Source: Lautropia sp.
Lineage (GTDB): Bacteria > Pseudomonadota > Gammaproteobacteria > Burkholderiales > Burkholderiaceae_E
Assembly: GCA_030530775.1 (NCBI GenBank)
Contig: JAUMUG010000008.1
Location: 62,001-126,000 of the forward strand
Direction of reading: 5' to 3'
DNA length: 64,000 nucleotides
Shown: piece by piece, positions 21,912-31,006 of the stretch
Position numbering within the stretch: the first letter of the stretch is position 1
Layout of the letters: each line of letters opens with the position of its first letter
Position numbers and translations under genes: made by a program
Notes under the pieces: generated by a model
Database searches by the model: none
Seen by the model: the letters and a program-made list of their open reading frames with translations, nothing else
Told to the model about the DNA's origin: nothing

Positions 21912-22718
21912 TCAGCTGACCAATCCCTTGACGATGGACCATTGGCGGCGGCTGACCGGCAGACGATCAGGCACCTCACGAAGCACCACCTGCCAATAGG
22001 GATCGCCGGTTTCACCTTCGCCAGCCGGCGAAACCCGCTCGAAGCCGGCGATGGACGGACGCGCCACCAGCGCATTGCGGTGGATGCGCACGAAACGGTC
22101 GTTGAATTCTTCTTCGAGCGATGTCAGCGATTCTTCGATCAGATATTCGCGCTCACGGGTGCGCACCGTGATGTATTTGAGTTCGGCCTTCAGATAGATG
22201 ACCTGCTCGAGCGCCACCAGGATGACGCGGCCACGCTCGTGCACCGACAGATGACGGCGACGGGTATTGGTGGCCTTGGCCAGCGCCTCGATCGCATCCA
22301 GATGCTCGGACGGCATCAGCGTGCGAGCCCGCAACAATGCGGCCAGCAGACGCTGTGCACGCACCGGCTTCAGCAGATAATCGAGCGCGTTGACTTCGAA
22401 GGCGTCCACCGCAAATTCATCGAACGCCGTCACGAAGATCATCAGCGGCATCGGTTTGGGATCGCTGCTGTCACCTTCGGCGGCACGCGCCGAGATATGA
22501 CGTGCCAACTCGATGCCGGTCATACCCGGCATCTGCACATCCATCAGCACGATCTGTGGACGCTGCGATTCGATCTGCGCCAATGCCTCGGGCGCATTGG
22601 AAGCCTCACCGACGATACGATGCGGAAACTCGGGAGCGAGGTCGGCCAGGACCTCCCTCAAGCGCGAACGCGCAGGGGCTTCATCATCAACGATCAGGAT
22701 TGAAGTGGCGTCGGACAT
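21912..22718 (-). CDS. algR: AlgR-type LytTR response regulator
   Basis: Two-component regulator with an N-terminal receiver (Asp pair IVDDEAP, phosphorylated Asp in VLMDVQMPG, Thr/Lys switch VTAFDEF and LLKPV). The C-terminal LytTR DNA-binding domain (about residues 165-265) has YLKAELKYITVRT, RIHRNALV and LPVSRRQW. 268 aa. The ATG at 22718 lies inside the 3' end of the kinase gene (32-base overlap), indicating coupled translation. The argH-algZ-algR-hemC order is the same as around P. aeruginosa algZ (fimS)-algR, where the pair controls virulence, motility and alginate genes. The targets here are unknown. Confidence 0.92.
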   Translation of the reverse strand: MSDATSILIVDDEAPARSRLREVLADLAPEFPHRIVGEASNAPEALAQIESQRPQIVLMDVQMPGMTGIELARHISARAAEGDSSDPKPMPLMIFVTAFDEFAVDAFEVNALDYLLKPVRAQRLLAALLRARTLMPSEHLDAIEALAKATNTRRRHLSVHERGRVILVALEQVIYLKAELKYITVRTREREYLIEESLTSLEEEFNDRFVRIHRNALVARPSIAGFERVSPAGEGETGDPYWQVVLREVPDRLPVSRRQWSIVKGLVS

Positions 22719-24351
22719 CTCGTCGTCGTCTCTCTTTGCGGTAGGGAAATTCGAGCAATACGTGGTATCGGTCCCCTTGTGGACCCGTGCGAAGCTCAGC
22801 CTCCGTATCATATAGCAGCATCAATCGCTCACGCACATTGGATAGTGCCATCTGGTTACCTGGACGAGACGCGACTGTTGTAGAAATGGGATTATCCACT
22901 TCGACGCGCACCCGCTCGCCGACCAATTTGATGCGAACGTTCAGTACCCCGGTATCGGTTCGCGGTTCGATGCCGTGATGCACTGCGTTTTCCAGCAGTG
23001 GCTGCAGCAGCAGGGAAGGCAGCAACGCATCGCCCGGCATGTCGCCGATATCCCACTCGACCGCCAGACGTGGCGCCAGACGCAGTTTCTCGATGGCCAG
23101 ATACTCTTTGCAGGTTACCACTTCATCGTCCAGCGGCACCAATTCCCGTGCATCGCGCATGAATACCCGGAACAGATCGGCTAGATTCTCCAGCGTCGAT
23201 TCGGCGCGCTTGGGATCGGTGCGGATCAGTCCCAGCACGGTGTTCAGGCTGTTGAACAGGAAATGCGGACGGATGCGTGCCTGCAGAGCCTGCAGGCGTG
23301 CTTCGCTGAAAGAAGGGGCCAATGCTCGGGCACGCAGCCGAAAGTAAACGAAAATGCTGCAAGCAACCAGCCCGGCGGCCAGCCCTCGCGCCAATACCGC
23401 CCAGTGCATGGCCGGCTCCCGCAGCTCCGCCGTCGGCGACGGTGCAGGATCGCCCACCGATTGGGCCATCACGCTGAAACCCATCGTGATCATCACCGGC
23501 ACCAGCACCCCCAGCGCCCACTGTACCCGCTGCTTCTGCCCGTTCAGGAACTTGCGCAACAAGCACAGGCAGCCCATGCTGGCCAGCAACGGCAGCTCGA
23601 AAGCCAGCAGCAGATAGCCCCAGCCGCTGCCATCCGTGGCGTGCACCCACAACCGCGGCTGGGTACCCAGAACCGCCATCATGCCCAGATGCACAATCAC
23701 CAGCGTGCGCATATTGACGCCCGCATTGCAGAAATCCGGCACGACCGGCGCCGGCGCCCCCTCGCTCTGGCGGCGCGCCTTGACGGCCCCTCCTTCGGTC
23801 TTGCCGGTCTCACCCGCCACCGGCGCATGGACACCGGCCGCCTGCCCGACGGCCACCGCACCGCCCGATCCAACGGACACTGTACCGGCCGCCGTGGTAG
23901 CCGGCCCCGCAGCGGCCAGTGCGGCACCGACCATCGCCGCACTGGCGCCGACGTCAGTTGCGCCACCTGCCGCGGCGATGCCCGCCGGTGCAGCAGCATC
24001 CATTTCCCCCGCGGCGATGCCCGTCCCAACCCGAACACCGGTGCCGAAGGCCGAATCCACCGTGCCGTCCGCTGAAACCGCTGGGTCCGGCGCCGCGACC
24101 GCGTCCGTGGCCTCGGCCAAGACGTGTGGCGCCGAGGGCACTACACTCGGAGCGACATCGGGCCCTCCGATCGGCGGCACCACTGTGGCGGCCGGTTTCA
24201 CCGGCACGAACAGGGTGGCCGTGACCGTACCTCCGGAAGGTGGCAGGTCATCCAGTTCCTCTTTCGGCGTGATACCGTCGGCCTTGTCCTTATAATTTTC
24301 TGTCATGCCCGGAGATGCGGACATCGAAGCGGGCGGCTGTGTCGAATTCAT
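22687..24351 (-). CDS. algZ: AlgZ/LytS-type sensor histidine kinase
   Basis: Membrane sensor partner of the adjacent AlgR. The C-terminal half is a His_kinase/HATPase pair: phospho-acceptor region [43 protein letters not shown] (N box) and [13 protein letters not shown]. Before it are four hydrophobic segments (about residues 208-225, 240-262, 276-296, 315-335). The first 200 residues are an Ala/Gly/Thr/Val/Pro-rich tract with no family counterpart, giving 554 aa against about 350. Start uncertain: ATG 24351 has GGAG 14 bases upstream and ATG 24306 is in frame. Either way the start nearly abuts the divergent argH start at 24375, so the algZ promoter must lie within argH or further inside this frame. 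Confidence 0.88.
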   Translation of the reverse strand: MNSTQPPASMSASPGMTENYKDKADGITPKEELDDLPPSGGTVTATLFVPVKPAATVVPPIGGPDVAPSVVPSAPHVLAEATDAVAAPDPAVSADGTVDSAFGTGVRVGTGIAAGEMDAAAPAGIAAAGGATDVGASAAMVGAALAAAGPATTAAGTVSVGSGGAVAVGQAAGVHAPVAGETGKTEGGAVKARRQSEGAPAPVVPDFCNAGVNMRTLVIVHLGMMAVLGTQPRLWVHATDGSGWGYLLLAFELPLLASMGCLCLLRKFLNGQKQRVQWALGVLVPVMITMGFSVMAQSVGDPAPSPTAELREPAMHWAVLARGLAAGLVACSIFVYFRLRARALAPSFSEARLQALQARIRPHFLFNSLNTVLGLIRTDPKRAESTLENLADLFRVFMRDARELVPLDDEVVTCKEYLAIEKLRLAPRLAVEWDIGDMPGDALLPSLLLQPLLENAVHHGIEPRTDTGVLNVRIKLVGERVRVEVDNPISTTVASRPGNQMALSNVRERLMLLYDTEAELRTGPQGDRYHVLLEFPYRKERRRRDVRRHFNPDR

Positions 24352-24374
24352 ATCAGAGGGAAAAACTCCATCTC

Positions 24375-25778
24375 ATGACCGGACAATTTGGAAACAAGAG
24401 CAAGGCCTGGTCGGCACGGTTCTCGGAACCGGTCTCCGAGCTCGTCAAACGCTATACGGCATCCGTGGATTTCGACCGGCGCCTGGCCGAGGTCGACATC
24501 CGTGGCTCTCTGGCTCACGCCGCGATGCTGACGGCATCCGGCATTCTGAGCGAATCCGATCTGGCGTCAATCCAGCGTGGTTTTACAACCATCAGAGAGG
24601 AGATCGCCGCCGGCCAGTTCCAGTGGTCGCTGGACCTGGAAGACGTCCACCTCAACATCGAAAAGCGGTTGACCGAACTGGTCGGCGATGCCGGCAAGCG
24701 TCTGCACACCGGCCGCTCGCGAAATGATCAGGTGGCTACCGACATCCGCCTGTGGCTGCGTGATACCGTCGACGAGATCCTGCAGTTGCTGGGTGAACTG
24801 CAGCAGACTCTGGTCGATCTGGCCGAACGGCATGCCGACACCATCATGCCCGGCTTCACCCACCTGCAGGTCGCCCAGCCGATCACCTTCGGCCATCATC
24901 TGCTGGCCTATGTCGAAATGCTGTCGCGCGACGCGGCACGCTTTACCGATGCCCGCCGGCGCATCAACCGGTTGCCGCTGGGTGCGGCTGCGCTGGCCGG
25001 CACCACCTACCCGATCGATCGCGAACGGGTCGCCCGCGAACTGGGCTTCGAAGGGCTTTGCGAAAACTCGCTGGATGCGGTGTCGGATCGCGATTTCGCC
25101 ATCGAGTTCTGCTTTGCCAGCGCCACGATGATGATGCACCTGTCACGCTTCTCCGAAGAACTGATCATCTGGATGTCGCCGCGAGTGGGCTTCATCGATC
25201 TGTCGGACCGCTATTGCACCGGTTCGTCGATCATGCCGCAGAAGAAAAACCCCGATGTGCCGGAACTGATCCGAGGCAAGACCGGCCGCGTCTATGGCCA
25301 CCTGATGAGTCTGCTGACCCTGATGAAAGCTCAGCCGCTGGCCTACAACAAGGACAACCAGGAAGACAAAGAGCCGCTGTTCGACACCGCCGACACGGTG
25401 GTGAACACCCTGCGCATCTTTGCCGACATGAGCACCGGCATCCAGGTACGTGCCGAGCGTATGCGTCAGGCCGCCACCGAAGGTTTTTCGACGGCGACCG
25501 ATCTGGCCGACTATCTGGTCAAACGCGGCCTGCCCTTCCGTGAAGCCCACGAGCTGGTGGCACTGGCCGTACGCGATGCGGCGCAGAAAGGTGTCGATCT
25601 GCCCATGCTGGGGCTGGACACGCTCAAGGGCTACAGCCCACTGATCCAGGACGATGTGTTGGAGGAGCTGACGCTGGAAGGCTCGGTCAACGCCCGCAAC
25701 CACATCGGTGGCACCTCGCCCGCCCAGGTACGCGCAGCCGTCGCCCGCCACCGCGAACGGTTGGCCACGGCAGGCTGA
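24375..25778 (+). CDS. argH: Argininosuccinate lyase
   Basis: Final step of arginine biosynthesis: argininosuccinate to arginine and fumarate. 467 aa, normal. It starts [19 protein letters not shown]. The fumarase/aspartase signature [12 protein letters not shown] holds the catalytic Ser loop; [13 protein letters not shown] and [11 protein letters not shown] carry the substrate-binding and general-acid/base regions. It is divergent from algZ with only 23 bases between the two chosen start codons, as in pseudomonads. The upstream AGAGGG is a plausible but distant ribosome site. Confidence 0.97.
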   Translation: MTGQFGNKSKAWSARFSEPVSELVKRYTASVDFDRRLAEVDIRGSLAHAAMLTASGILSESDLASIQRGFTTIREEIAAGQFQWSLDLEDVHLNIEKRLTELVGDAGKRLHTGRSRNDQVATDIRLWLRDTVDEILQLLGELQQTLVDLAERHADTIMPGFTHLQVAQPITFGHHLLAYVEMLSRDAARFTDARRRINRLPLGAAALAGTTYPIDRERVARELGFEGLCENSLDAVSDRDFAIEFCFASATMMMHLSRFSEELIIWMSPRVGFIDLSDRYCTGSSIMPQKKNPDVPELIRGKTGRVYGHLMSLLTLMKAQPLAYNKDNQEDKEPLFDTADTVVNTLRIFADMSTGIQVRAERMRQAATEGFSTATDLADYLVKRGLPFREAHELVALAVRDAAQKGVDLPMLGLDTLKGYSPLIQDDVLEELTLEGSVNARNHIGGTSPAQVRAAVARHRERLATAG

Positions 25779-26305
25779 AACGAACCGCCCACCGCCGCGT
25801 CCGGGCCCCATGGCAGTCACCATGGAACGGCCGATCGGATGCGGACGGCCGGCGGGCGAACGGGCCGCCGGACATCGGTCGCTGCCGGACAGGATGGATT
25901 TTCGTCGTCACGACCTCGCCCGGATGTGCTCCATCCGTCCCCGGGAGCGGAACGGGCCGGGCTTGTCTTCCATTTCGGCCCAAGCCACAAAGCACTTGCA
26001 CCGCGCCGTTCGTCGGCAGATACCAGGGTTTGCCCGCGAAAACGCGACAATGACGGGGTCACCACTTCTGACGGGTGATCCGTGCCGCTATAATCGGACA
26101 CATCTACAGCTCCATTCGGACACGGTCATGACCCCTGTCGATGGCATGCCCAGCGGTCCGTATCAATGATAGTTTCATCCGAGCCTCCGTCTTGCCCCAT
26201 CACCGGCACATCGATCGGCGCCATTTTTTCCAACGGTTCATCCGCATTGGCCTTTGATGCCGGCACCGATCCATTGGCTGCTCTGACTTCGTTCCGGAGC
26301 TGACC
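25779..26305. other. Intergenic region argH / CorC-like gene
   Basis: 527 bases. No convincing gene; the open frames have odd composition and no ribosome sites. A promoter-like element lies at 26066-26094, leaving a leader of about 200 nt before the GTG start at 26306. I found no riboswitch I can name in this leader, although an unstructured-looking 200-nt leader before a possible Mg/Co transporter is worth folding. Confidence 0.5.
26066..26094 (+). promoter_or_regulatory. Possible promoter of the CorC/HlyC-like gene
   Basis: A perfect TATAAT (26089-26094), set in GCTATAATCGG as in many betaproteobacterial promoters. The best -35 at 17-base spacing is only a partial match (TTCTGA, 26066-26071). 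Confidence 0.45.
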
Positions 26306-27703
26306 GTGGACGCGTTCATCCTGCTCGGACTGATCGTCCTGAACGGCCTTTTTGCCATGTCGGAAGTGGCATTGCTGACGGCGCGCAAGGCGCGATTGCA
26401 GCGCATGGTGGCCGAAGGCGACAAATCCGCCGCTGCGGCGCTGGCCCTGGGCGAAGACCCCACCCATTTCCTGTCGACGATTCAGATCGGTATCACCTCG
26501 ATCGGTATCCTGAATGGTATCGTCGGTCAGGCTGCTTTTGCACCGCCATTGGCCGCTGCGATGCAATCACTCGGATTGGCCCCCAGAACAGCCGATGCCA
26601 TCGCCACCGCGCTGGTGGTCATCGTCATCACCTATGTCTCCATCGTCATCGGTGAACTGGTGCCCAAGCGTCTCGGCCAGATCAACGCGGAAACCGCCGC
26701 CCGCCTGGCCGCCCGGCCGATGGGCTTTCTGGCGTTGATCTCGCGCCCCTTCGTGATGCTGCTGACCGGCTCGACCAATCTGCTGTTGCGCAGCATGGGC
26801 GTCGATCCTGCCTCCTCCCAGAAAGTCACCGAAGAGGAAATCCACGCGCTGCTGGCCGAAGGTTCGGAGTCCGGTGTCATCGAGCAGAGCGAACACGTCA
26901 TGGTCCGCAACGTGTTTCGTCTCGACGAACGCCAGATCTCTTCGCTGATGGTCCCGCGCAGTGATGTGGTCTATCTCGACGTCGAGGAGGCCCCCGAAGA
27001 GAATCTCGCCCGTGTCGCCGACCACGAGCATTCGCGCTTCCCTGTCTGTCGCGGTGGCCTGAACGATGTGATCGGCATCATCCACACCAAACAGCTACTG
27101 GCCCAATCGCTGCGCGGTGAAAGCATCGACTTCGCGCAGAACCTGCAGGAAGTGCTCTATGTGCCCGAAACGCTGACGGGCATGGAGCTTCTCGAGAATA
27201 TCCGTAATTCCAACACCCAGATCGCGCTGGTACTGGACGAGTTCGGCGAGGTACAGGGTCTGATCACCCTGCAGGATCTGCTCGAGGCCATCACCGGCGA
27301 ATTCGCCTCGCCCGATGACGAAGACAGCTGGGCACTGCCGCGTGAAGACGGCTCTTGGCTGCTCGACGGACTGATCCCGATTCCGGAACTGAAGGACCGC
27401 CTGCACCTGCTGAGCGTACCCGAAGAAGAAAAAGCCCGTTATCAGGCACTTTCCGGCATGCTGATGCTGTTGATGGGCCGCATGCCGCAGACCGGTGACA
27501 CCATCGTCTGGGAAAACTGGAAACTCGAGGTCGTCGACATGGACGGCAAACGTATCGACAAGGTGCTGGCCACCCCGCTGTCGACCGACGAACACGAGCC
27601 TCCCTCCGACGCGGCCAAGGGCGCCGGTGACGAGAAAACGTCCCGTGAAGAAGACGCCGCGGGCGGCAACGGCGGGAAGAACGACAACGGTGTGGCAGGC
27701 TGA
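26306..27703 (+). CDS. CNNM/CorC-type membrane protein (DUF21-CBS-CorC_HlyC)
   Basis: Inner-membrane protein of the hemolysin-C/CorC/CNNM family, associated with Mg/Co resistance or transport; often misnamed hemolysin. 465 aa. The DUF21 domain (1 to about 185) holds three to four helices, with NGLFAMSEVALLTARKARL at the first and GELVPKRLGQ at the third. A CBS pair (about 205-325; VPRSDVVYLDV, RFPVCRGGLNDVIGIIHTK, DEFGEVQGLITLQDLLEAI) follows, then a CorC_HlyC domain to about 425 (DGLIPIPELKDRL). The tail is Asp/Gly/Lys-rich. The start is GTG with GGAG seven bases upstream. Confidence 0.92.
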   Translation: MDAFILLGLIVLNGLFAMSEVALLTARKARLQRMVAEGDKSAAAALALGEDPTHFLSTIQIGITSIGILNGIVGQAAFAPPLAAAMQSLGLAPRTADAIATALVVIVITYVSIVIGELVPKRLGQINAETAARLAARPMGFLALISRPFVMLLTGSTNLLLRSMGVDPASSQKVTEEEIHALLAEGSESGVIEQSEHVMVRNVFRLDERQISSLMVPRSDVVYLDVEEAPEENLARVADHEHSRFPVCRGGLNDVIGIIHTKQLLAQSLRGESIDFAQNLQEVLYVPETLTGMELLENIRNSNTQIALVLDEFGEVQGLITLQDLLEAITGEFASPDDEDSWALPREDGSWLLDGLIPIPELKDRLHLLSVPEEEKARYQALSGMLMLLMGRMPQTGDTIVWENWKLEVVDMDGKRIDKVLATPLSTDEHEPPSDAAKGAGDEKTSREEDAAGGNGGKNDNGVAG

Positions 27704-27914
27704 TCCGGAAGCCCCATACGGACCCACCACGCCGACTTCGGCTTCCTGGCAAATCCTTCCGGCCGATGAGCGCTTGCCCCGACATCCACGGCGCCACCGA
27801 CTTTTGGCAATGAAAAGGCTACGACCACATTCCTGCACATTGCGCCCCCTATCCTGAAAAAACTACGACCAGCTTCACCTTGGCCGTGGTGTCACATATA
27901 TTGCCGTCATGAAT

Positions 27915-28336
27915 TCAATTCCCCCTGAAATACATCCAGGTTGCCAGGACATGCACGATTCCGATGGCTAGCGACACCCAGGAAGACCACTGATCGAAAC
28001 TGGACAGCTTCATCCGAAACAGCAGCGCCGGCAACACGATCGCTCCCCGCAAGGTATAGATCGCGGCAATCAGCACCAATCCGTATGCATCATCGGAAGC
28101 GGGGAGATCCATCCCACGGCTGCCACGTAATAGGCCGCGAAAATCAGGAAAACCACGGTTATTCCAGCAGTGAGCATCGTCGGCAACAAAGAGCCTCGTT
28201 CAGCCATTGACGCAAGTTTTTCTCCGGCACCGAAAAACCGGTAAGCTGGCGCTCCCTTGGCGATGACATAAACGTGCAGCAATGCGACGAGAAAACTGCA
28301 CGACGCAGATGTGATCAACAAGAAGTCCTTGAGCAT
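27915..28336 (-). pseudogene. Small four-helix membrane protein, frameshifted
   Basis: Two overlapping frames on the minus strand read as one protein. The first (28336 down to about 28073) starts MLKDFLLITSASCSFLVALL with GGGGG upstream. It contains GAPAYRFFGAGEKL and reaches GWISPLPMMHT before a stop. The second (about 28085 to 27915) continues GLVLIAAIYTLRGAIVLPALL and ends after a fourth hydrophobic stretch. Joining them with a -1 shift near 28080 gives about 140 aa with four predicted helices, the layout of a widespread small conserved membrane protein family that I recognise but cannot name. No slippery heptamer is present, so a disabling one-base deletion or a sequencing error is more likely than programmed frameshifting. 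Confidence 0.65.
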
Positions 28337-28916
28337 GAAGACGCCCCCTTTCCGTCAGATGAGTCAATCCGTTTCAATCGAAATCGTATCCAAAACCATC
28401 ACAAACGCGCTCGAGTCCCCCTCACGGGAGTCATCACACCTTCCAACCCAATCGAGCTTTCTGCATTGAAATTTCTGACCAGCACGCTGATGGCGGCCTG
28501 ATCGTCAATTCACCAACCGAGTCCGCCACGGAAGAACCGGGCATCACGGTCCACCTTCCGCAGAAAAGGATGACTTCACGGTTTGCCCCCTTGAGATAGG
28601 TCGGGTTGACATCCCTCCGAACCGGTCTACGGATCGACGACATCGCCTCCGACCATCCATGCACCCACTGCATGCGGCGCCGACACACCGTATCGGCGGG
28701 CCCTTTCCGGCTGCCTGCGGTACGCATCGACAAACATGTCGGCTTGAAACCATTGCACAATTCCTGTTCGATGCATGCGCACAAACTTCGAGGATGAATC
28801 GATCATGTGACACAGCGCCCCCTGTGTCACGCATGCGTAAACAGCTGTGCCAAACATCGACAGGGGTCTTGTGGCACTATGATTGCCTCATCCATCAGGC
28901 CATGAGGACGAAAAAC
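28337..28916. other. Intergenic region before the DUF1428 gene
   Basis: 580 bases with lower GC than the neighbours and no recognisable gene on either strand. The frames present have poor coding character. The one clear structure is the palindrome at 28807-28830. The region may be decayed accessory DNA, in line with the broken genes on either side. Confidence 0.5.
28807..28830. promoter_or_regulatory. Strong inverted repeat, possible operator
   Basis: GTGACACAG (28807-28815), a 6-base centre, CTGTGTCAC (28822-28830): perfect 9-bp arms, 87 bases before the DUF1428 start. No T-run follows on either strand, which argues against a terminator. It contains TGTGA and TCAC elements, but at the wrong spacing for a standard CRP site. 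Confidence 0.45.
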
Positions 28917-29288
28917 ATGCCACCTGACCAAAACATGCCACCCGAGCACTACGTCGACGGTTTTCTGGCGCCCGTACCACTCGCCAACAGGGAAGCCTAT
29001 CTGCAAACCGCTCGCGCCTCATCCGAAGTCTTCAAGGCGCACGGAGCCGTACAGATCGTGGAATGCTGGGGTGATGAAGTGCCCGAAGGCAAACTCACCT
29101 CCCTGCCGATGGCGGTGCAATGCCAGCCGGACGAAACCGTCGTTTTTTCATGGATCGTCTGGCCATCCAAGGCCGTGCGCGATGCCGGCTGGGAAGCCGC
29201 CATGGCCGACCCGGATATGCCGCGGGATACCCCCTATGACGCCGGCCGGATGATCTACGGCGGTTTCAAGGTGATTCTGGCGCGTTGA
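28917..29288 (+). CDS. DUF1428 family protein
   Basis: 123 aa soluble protein of unknown function with a dimeric alpha-beta barrel-like fold. Family features: YVDGFLAPVPLANREAYLQ at the start, HGAVQIVECWGDEVPEGKLTS, DETVVFSWIVWPSK, and the end GRMIYGGFKVIL. The ATG at 28917 has GAGGA eight bases upstream; an in-frame ATG at 28902 adds five residues and has no ribosome site. The residues before YVDGF are slightly longer than usual. It stands alone between decayed DNA and a nitroreductase gene on the same strand (112-base gap). Confidence 0.9.
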   Translation: MPPDQNMPPEHYVDGFLAPVPLANREAYLQTARASSEVFKAHGAVQIVECWGDEVPEGKLTSLPMAVQCQPDETVVFSWIVWPSKAVRDAGWEAAMADPDMPRDTPYDAGRMIYGGFKVILAR

Positions 29289-29400
29289 TCCGCGCTCCGG
29301 CACCGAAGACTCATCCTCACCCCCGTTCAGCCGGCCGGTCGCCCTTCATCGGAGCAAATCCGGCCCCGATCGGACAGCACGGACAGAAAGGAAACGGCTC

Positions 29401-30180
29401 ATGAACTCTGTCATTCAGACCCTGCTGCAACATCGCACCTACCGAGAATTCGACCCCGCAGTCAGGATTCCCGCCGAACAGGTGCAATGCATGCTGGATG
29501 CCGCTCGACAGGCGCCATCGTGGATGAATGGTCAGCACTACAGCATCATCCGCATCACCGACCCCGAACTGCGCCAGCGCATCGTGGCGCATCAGCCCAA
29601 CAATCCGCAGATCGGCACCTGCGCCGAATATTGGATTTTTGTCGCCGATGCCCGGCGCGCGATGCTGTGCAGCCATGCCGCCGGTGGCACGTTTGCAGCA
29701 GTCGGCACCCCGGATACACTGATCACACTGACCACAGACGCAGCATTGGCCGCACAGAATGCCGTGGTCGCAGCGGAAAGCCTGGGCTATGGCACCTGCT
29801 TCACCGGCAGTATCCGATTGATCAATCCCGAACTGGTCGAGTGGTTGGGACTGCCGCCGCACACCTATCCGCTGTTCGGTCTGTGCATCGGCAAACCTTC
29901 CGTCGACATGCGGCTCAAGCCGCGCCTGCCGCAGCCGGCGGTCGTCGCCGAGAACGCCTATCCCACCGATGGCGCGCTGGCCGAAGAGCTGGAAGTCTAT
30001 GAAGACACCATGACGGCTTTCGCCGAATCACGCGAAAAGTTCCCCTATCGGGAAAAGTTCGCTCGCTACTACAGCCAAGAATATGCGCCACGCAATATCG
30101 GGCTGCTGCATTCACAGGGACTGCTGACGCACCCGGACGGGCTCAACCCCCAGGGCTCCACCGAGGAACGGGATGCATGA
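29401..30180 (+). CDS. NfsA-type NADPH-dependent FMN nitroreductase/oxidoreductase
   Basis: Cytoplasmic flavoprotein of the oxygen-insensitive nitroreductase superfamily, NfsA/FRP branch (reduces nitro compounds, quinones or flavins). 259 aa. It has the FMN-phosphate Arg/His start HRTYREF, then ARQAPSWMNGQHYSIIRI, AALAAQNAVVAAESLGYGTCFTGSIR, and GLCIGKPSV, the usual FMN-binding and dimer elements. The C-terminal YREKFARYYSQEYAPRN is typical of the NfsA branch. AAGGAAAC precedes the ATG at ideal spacing. Substrate cannot be told from sequence. Confidence 0.9.
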   Translation: MNSVIQTLLQHRTYREFDPAVRIPAEQVQCMLDAARQAPSWMNGQHYSIIRITDPELRQRIVAHQPNNPQIGTCAEYWIFVADARRAMLCSHAAGGTFAAVGTPDTLITLTTDAALAAQNAVVAAESLGYGTCFTGSIRLINPELVEWLGLPPHTYPLFGLCIGKPSVDMRLKPRLPQPAVVAENAYPTDGALAEELEVYEDTMTAFAESREKFPYREKFARYYSQEYAPRNIGLLHSQGLLTHPDGLNPQGSTEERDA

Positions 30181-30285
30181 CGACGGTGAACCCGCCTCGG
30201 GACGTGCCGGCCGGCAGACTCGATGCACGATGAAAATTCGACCATTCGGTTTGGCGGTCATGCGGACCGCTGCGTGCTTCGATGT

Positions 30286-30321
30286 GCGGGACCTCACCAA
30301 TACGCGGAACTTCACCAATAC
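30286..30321. repeat. Two-copy 18-bp tandem repeat
   Basis: Units at 30286-30303 and 30304-30321 agree at 16 of 18 bases (core CACCAATACGCGG). They lie in the decayed segment between the nitroreductase gene and the EamA remnant. Confidence 0.6.
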
Positions 30322-30392
30322 GGTTCTCTGAAGAACGACGGCACAGCTGCGCCGGTGGCCGACGACGCCATGGCCGTGCAGCCCTCGGAACA

Positions 30393-30669
30393 CCAGGCGC
30401 ACCACCCCACGAAAGAACAGCCAATAGGCCAACAACGCGCCCACCAGACTCGGGTAAGCGTACGCCCCGATCTGGGTTGTGGTCAGCGGCGGCAGGGGCG
30501 CATCCAGTGTCAGGGCCACCGGCAACAGCATGACCCCGCCGGCCAGCAACTGCCACCCGGTCTGCGCCAGCACCGGCATCGACAGCGGCCAACGGCGCGT
30601 CAGCCAGATGCCCAGCGCCATGCAGCCCGCGCCAAGCAGTGCGGCCGCCATCCCAACCGGCTCTGCCAT
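30393..30669 (-). pseudogene. EamA-family transporter remnant
   Basis: Readable protein from the ATG at 30669 resembles the second EamA repeat of drug/metabolite exporters: ALGIWLTRRWPLSMPVLA, GWQLLAGGVMLLPVAL, then AYAYPSLVGALLAYWLFFRGV. The N-terminal half of the transporter (about five helices) is missing and similarity stops after about 90 residues, so the gene is truncated at both ends. On the same strand it is preceded directly by the group II intron reverse-transcriptase remnant, which suggests that rearrangement at the intron destroyed it. Confidence 0.7.
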
Positions 30670-30705
30670 CACTCCCCGTTCACCCGCGCGACGACTCTGC
30701 ACGTA

Positions 30706-31006
30706 GACATTGCAGTCGTTCGCGTGTGTCCGGCCAGGTGTTCACCAGCGCTCGGGCCGTCTGATCGATGTCCAGTCCGTCCACGCCCGCTGCACCCTCG
30801 TTGGCACGAACCCGCTTCCACGCCCGCTTCAGGTTCTCTCTCGTCAGCATCGCCTGCAGCAACGCCGACCCTGTACCCTCATCCTCATGAGGCGGGCAAG
30901 CCGTTTGCTCACGTCCCCGCTCGCCTCGGGCTTCACCCTCCGCCACACGGAGCCGCTCTGCCTTCGCAGACAAGCGTCCAGATCGATGGCAGGCCGCGGG
31001 GATCAC
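30706..31006 (-). mobile_element. Truncated group II intron reverse transcriptase/maturase
   Basis: The reading frame beginning at a GTG that overlaps the lpdA stop contains, at residues 48-97, LLQAMLTRENLKRAWKRV followed by GAAGVDGLDIDQT and WPDTRERL. This is the N-terminal RT-0 region of bacterial group II intron proteins (LtrA family). Homology ends there: the RT catalytic YADD block, maturase X domain and HNH endonuclease are absent. It is a dead fragment of about 300 bases, oriented like lpdA and placed immediately downstream of it. I did not see a recognisable intron domain V hairpin at its 3' side, as expected if that end is lost. Confidence 0.75.

Noticed and set aside
28070-28112. 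Programmed ribosomal frameshift in the small membrane protein gene
   Set aside because: No slippery heptamer or strong downstream structure at the junction; mutation or error is simpler.
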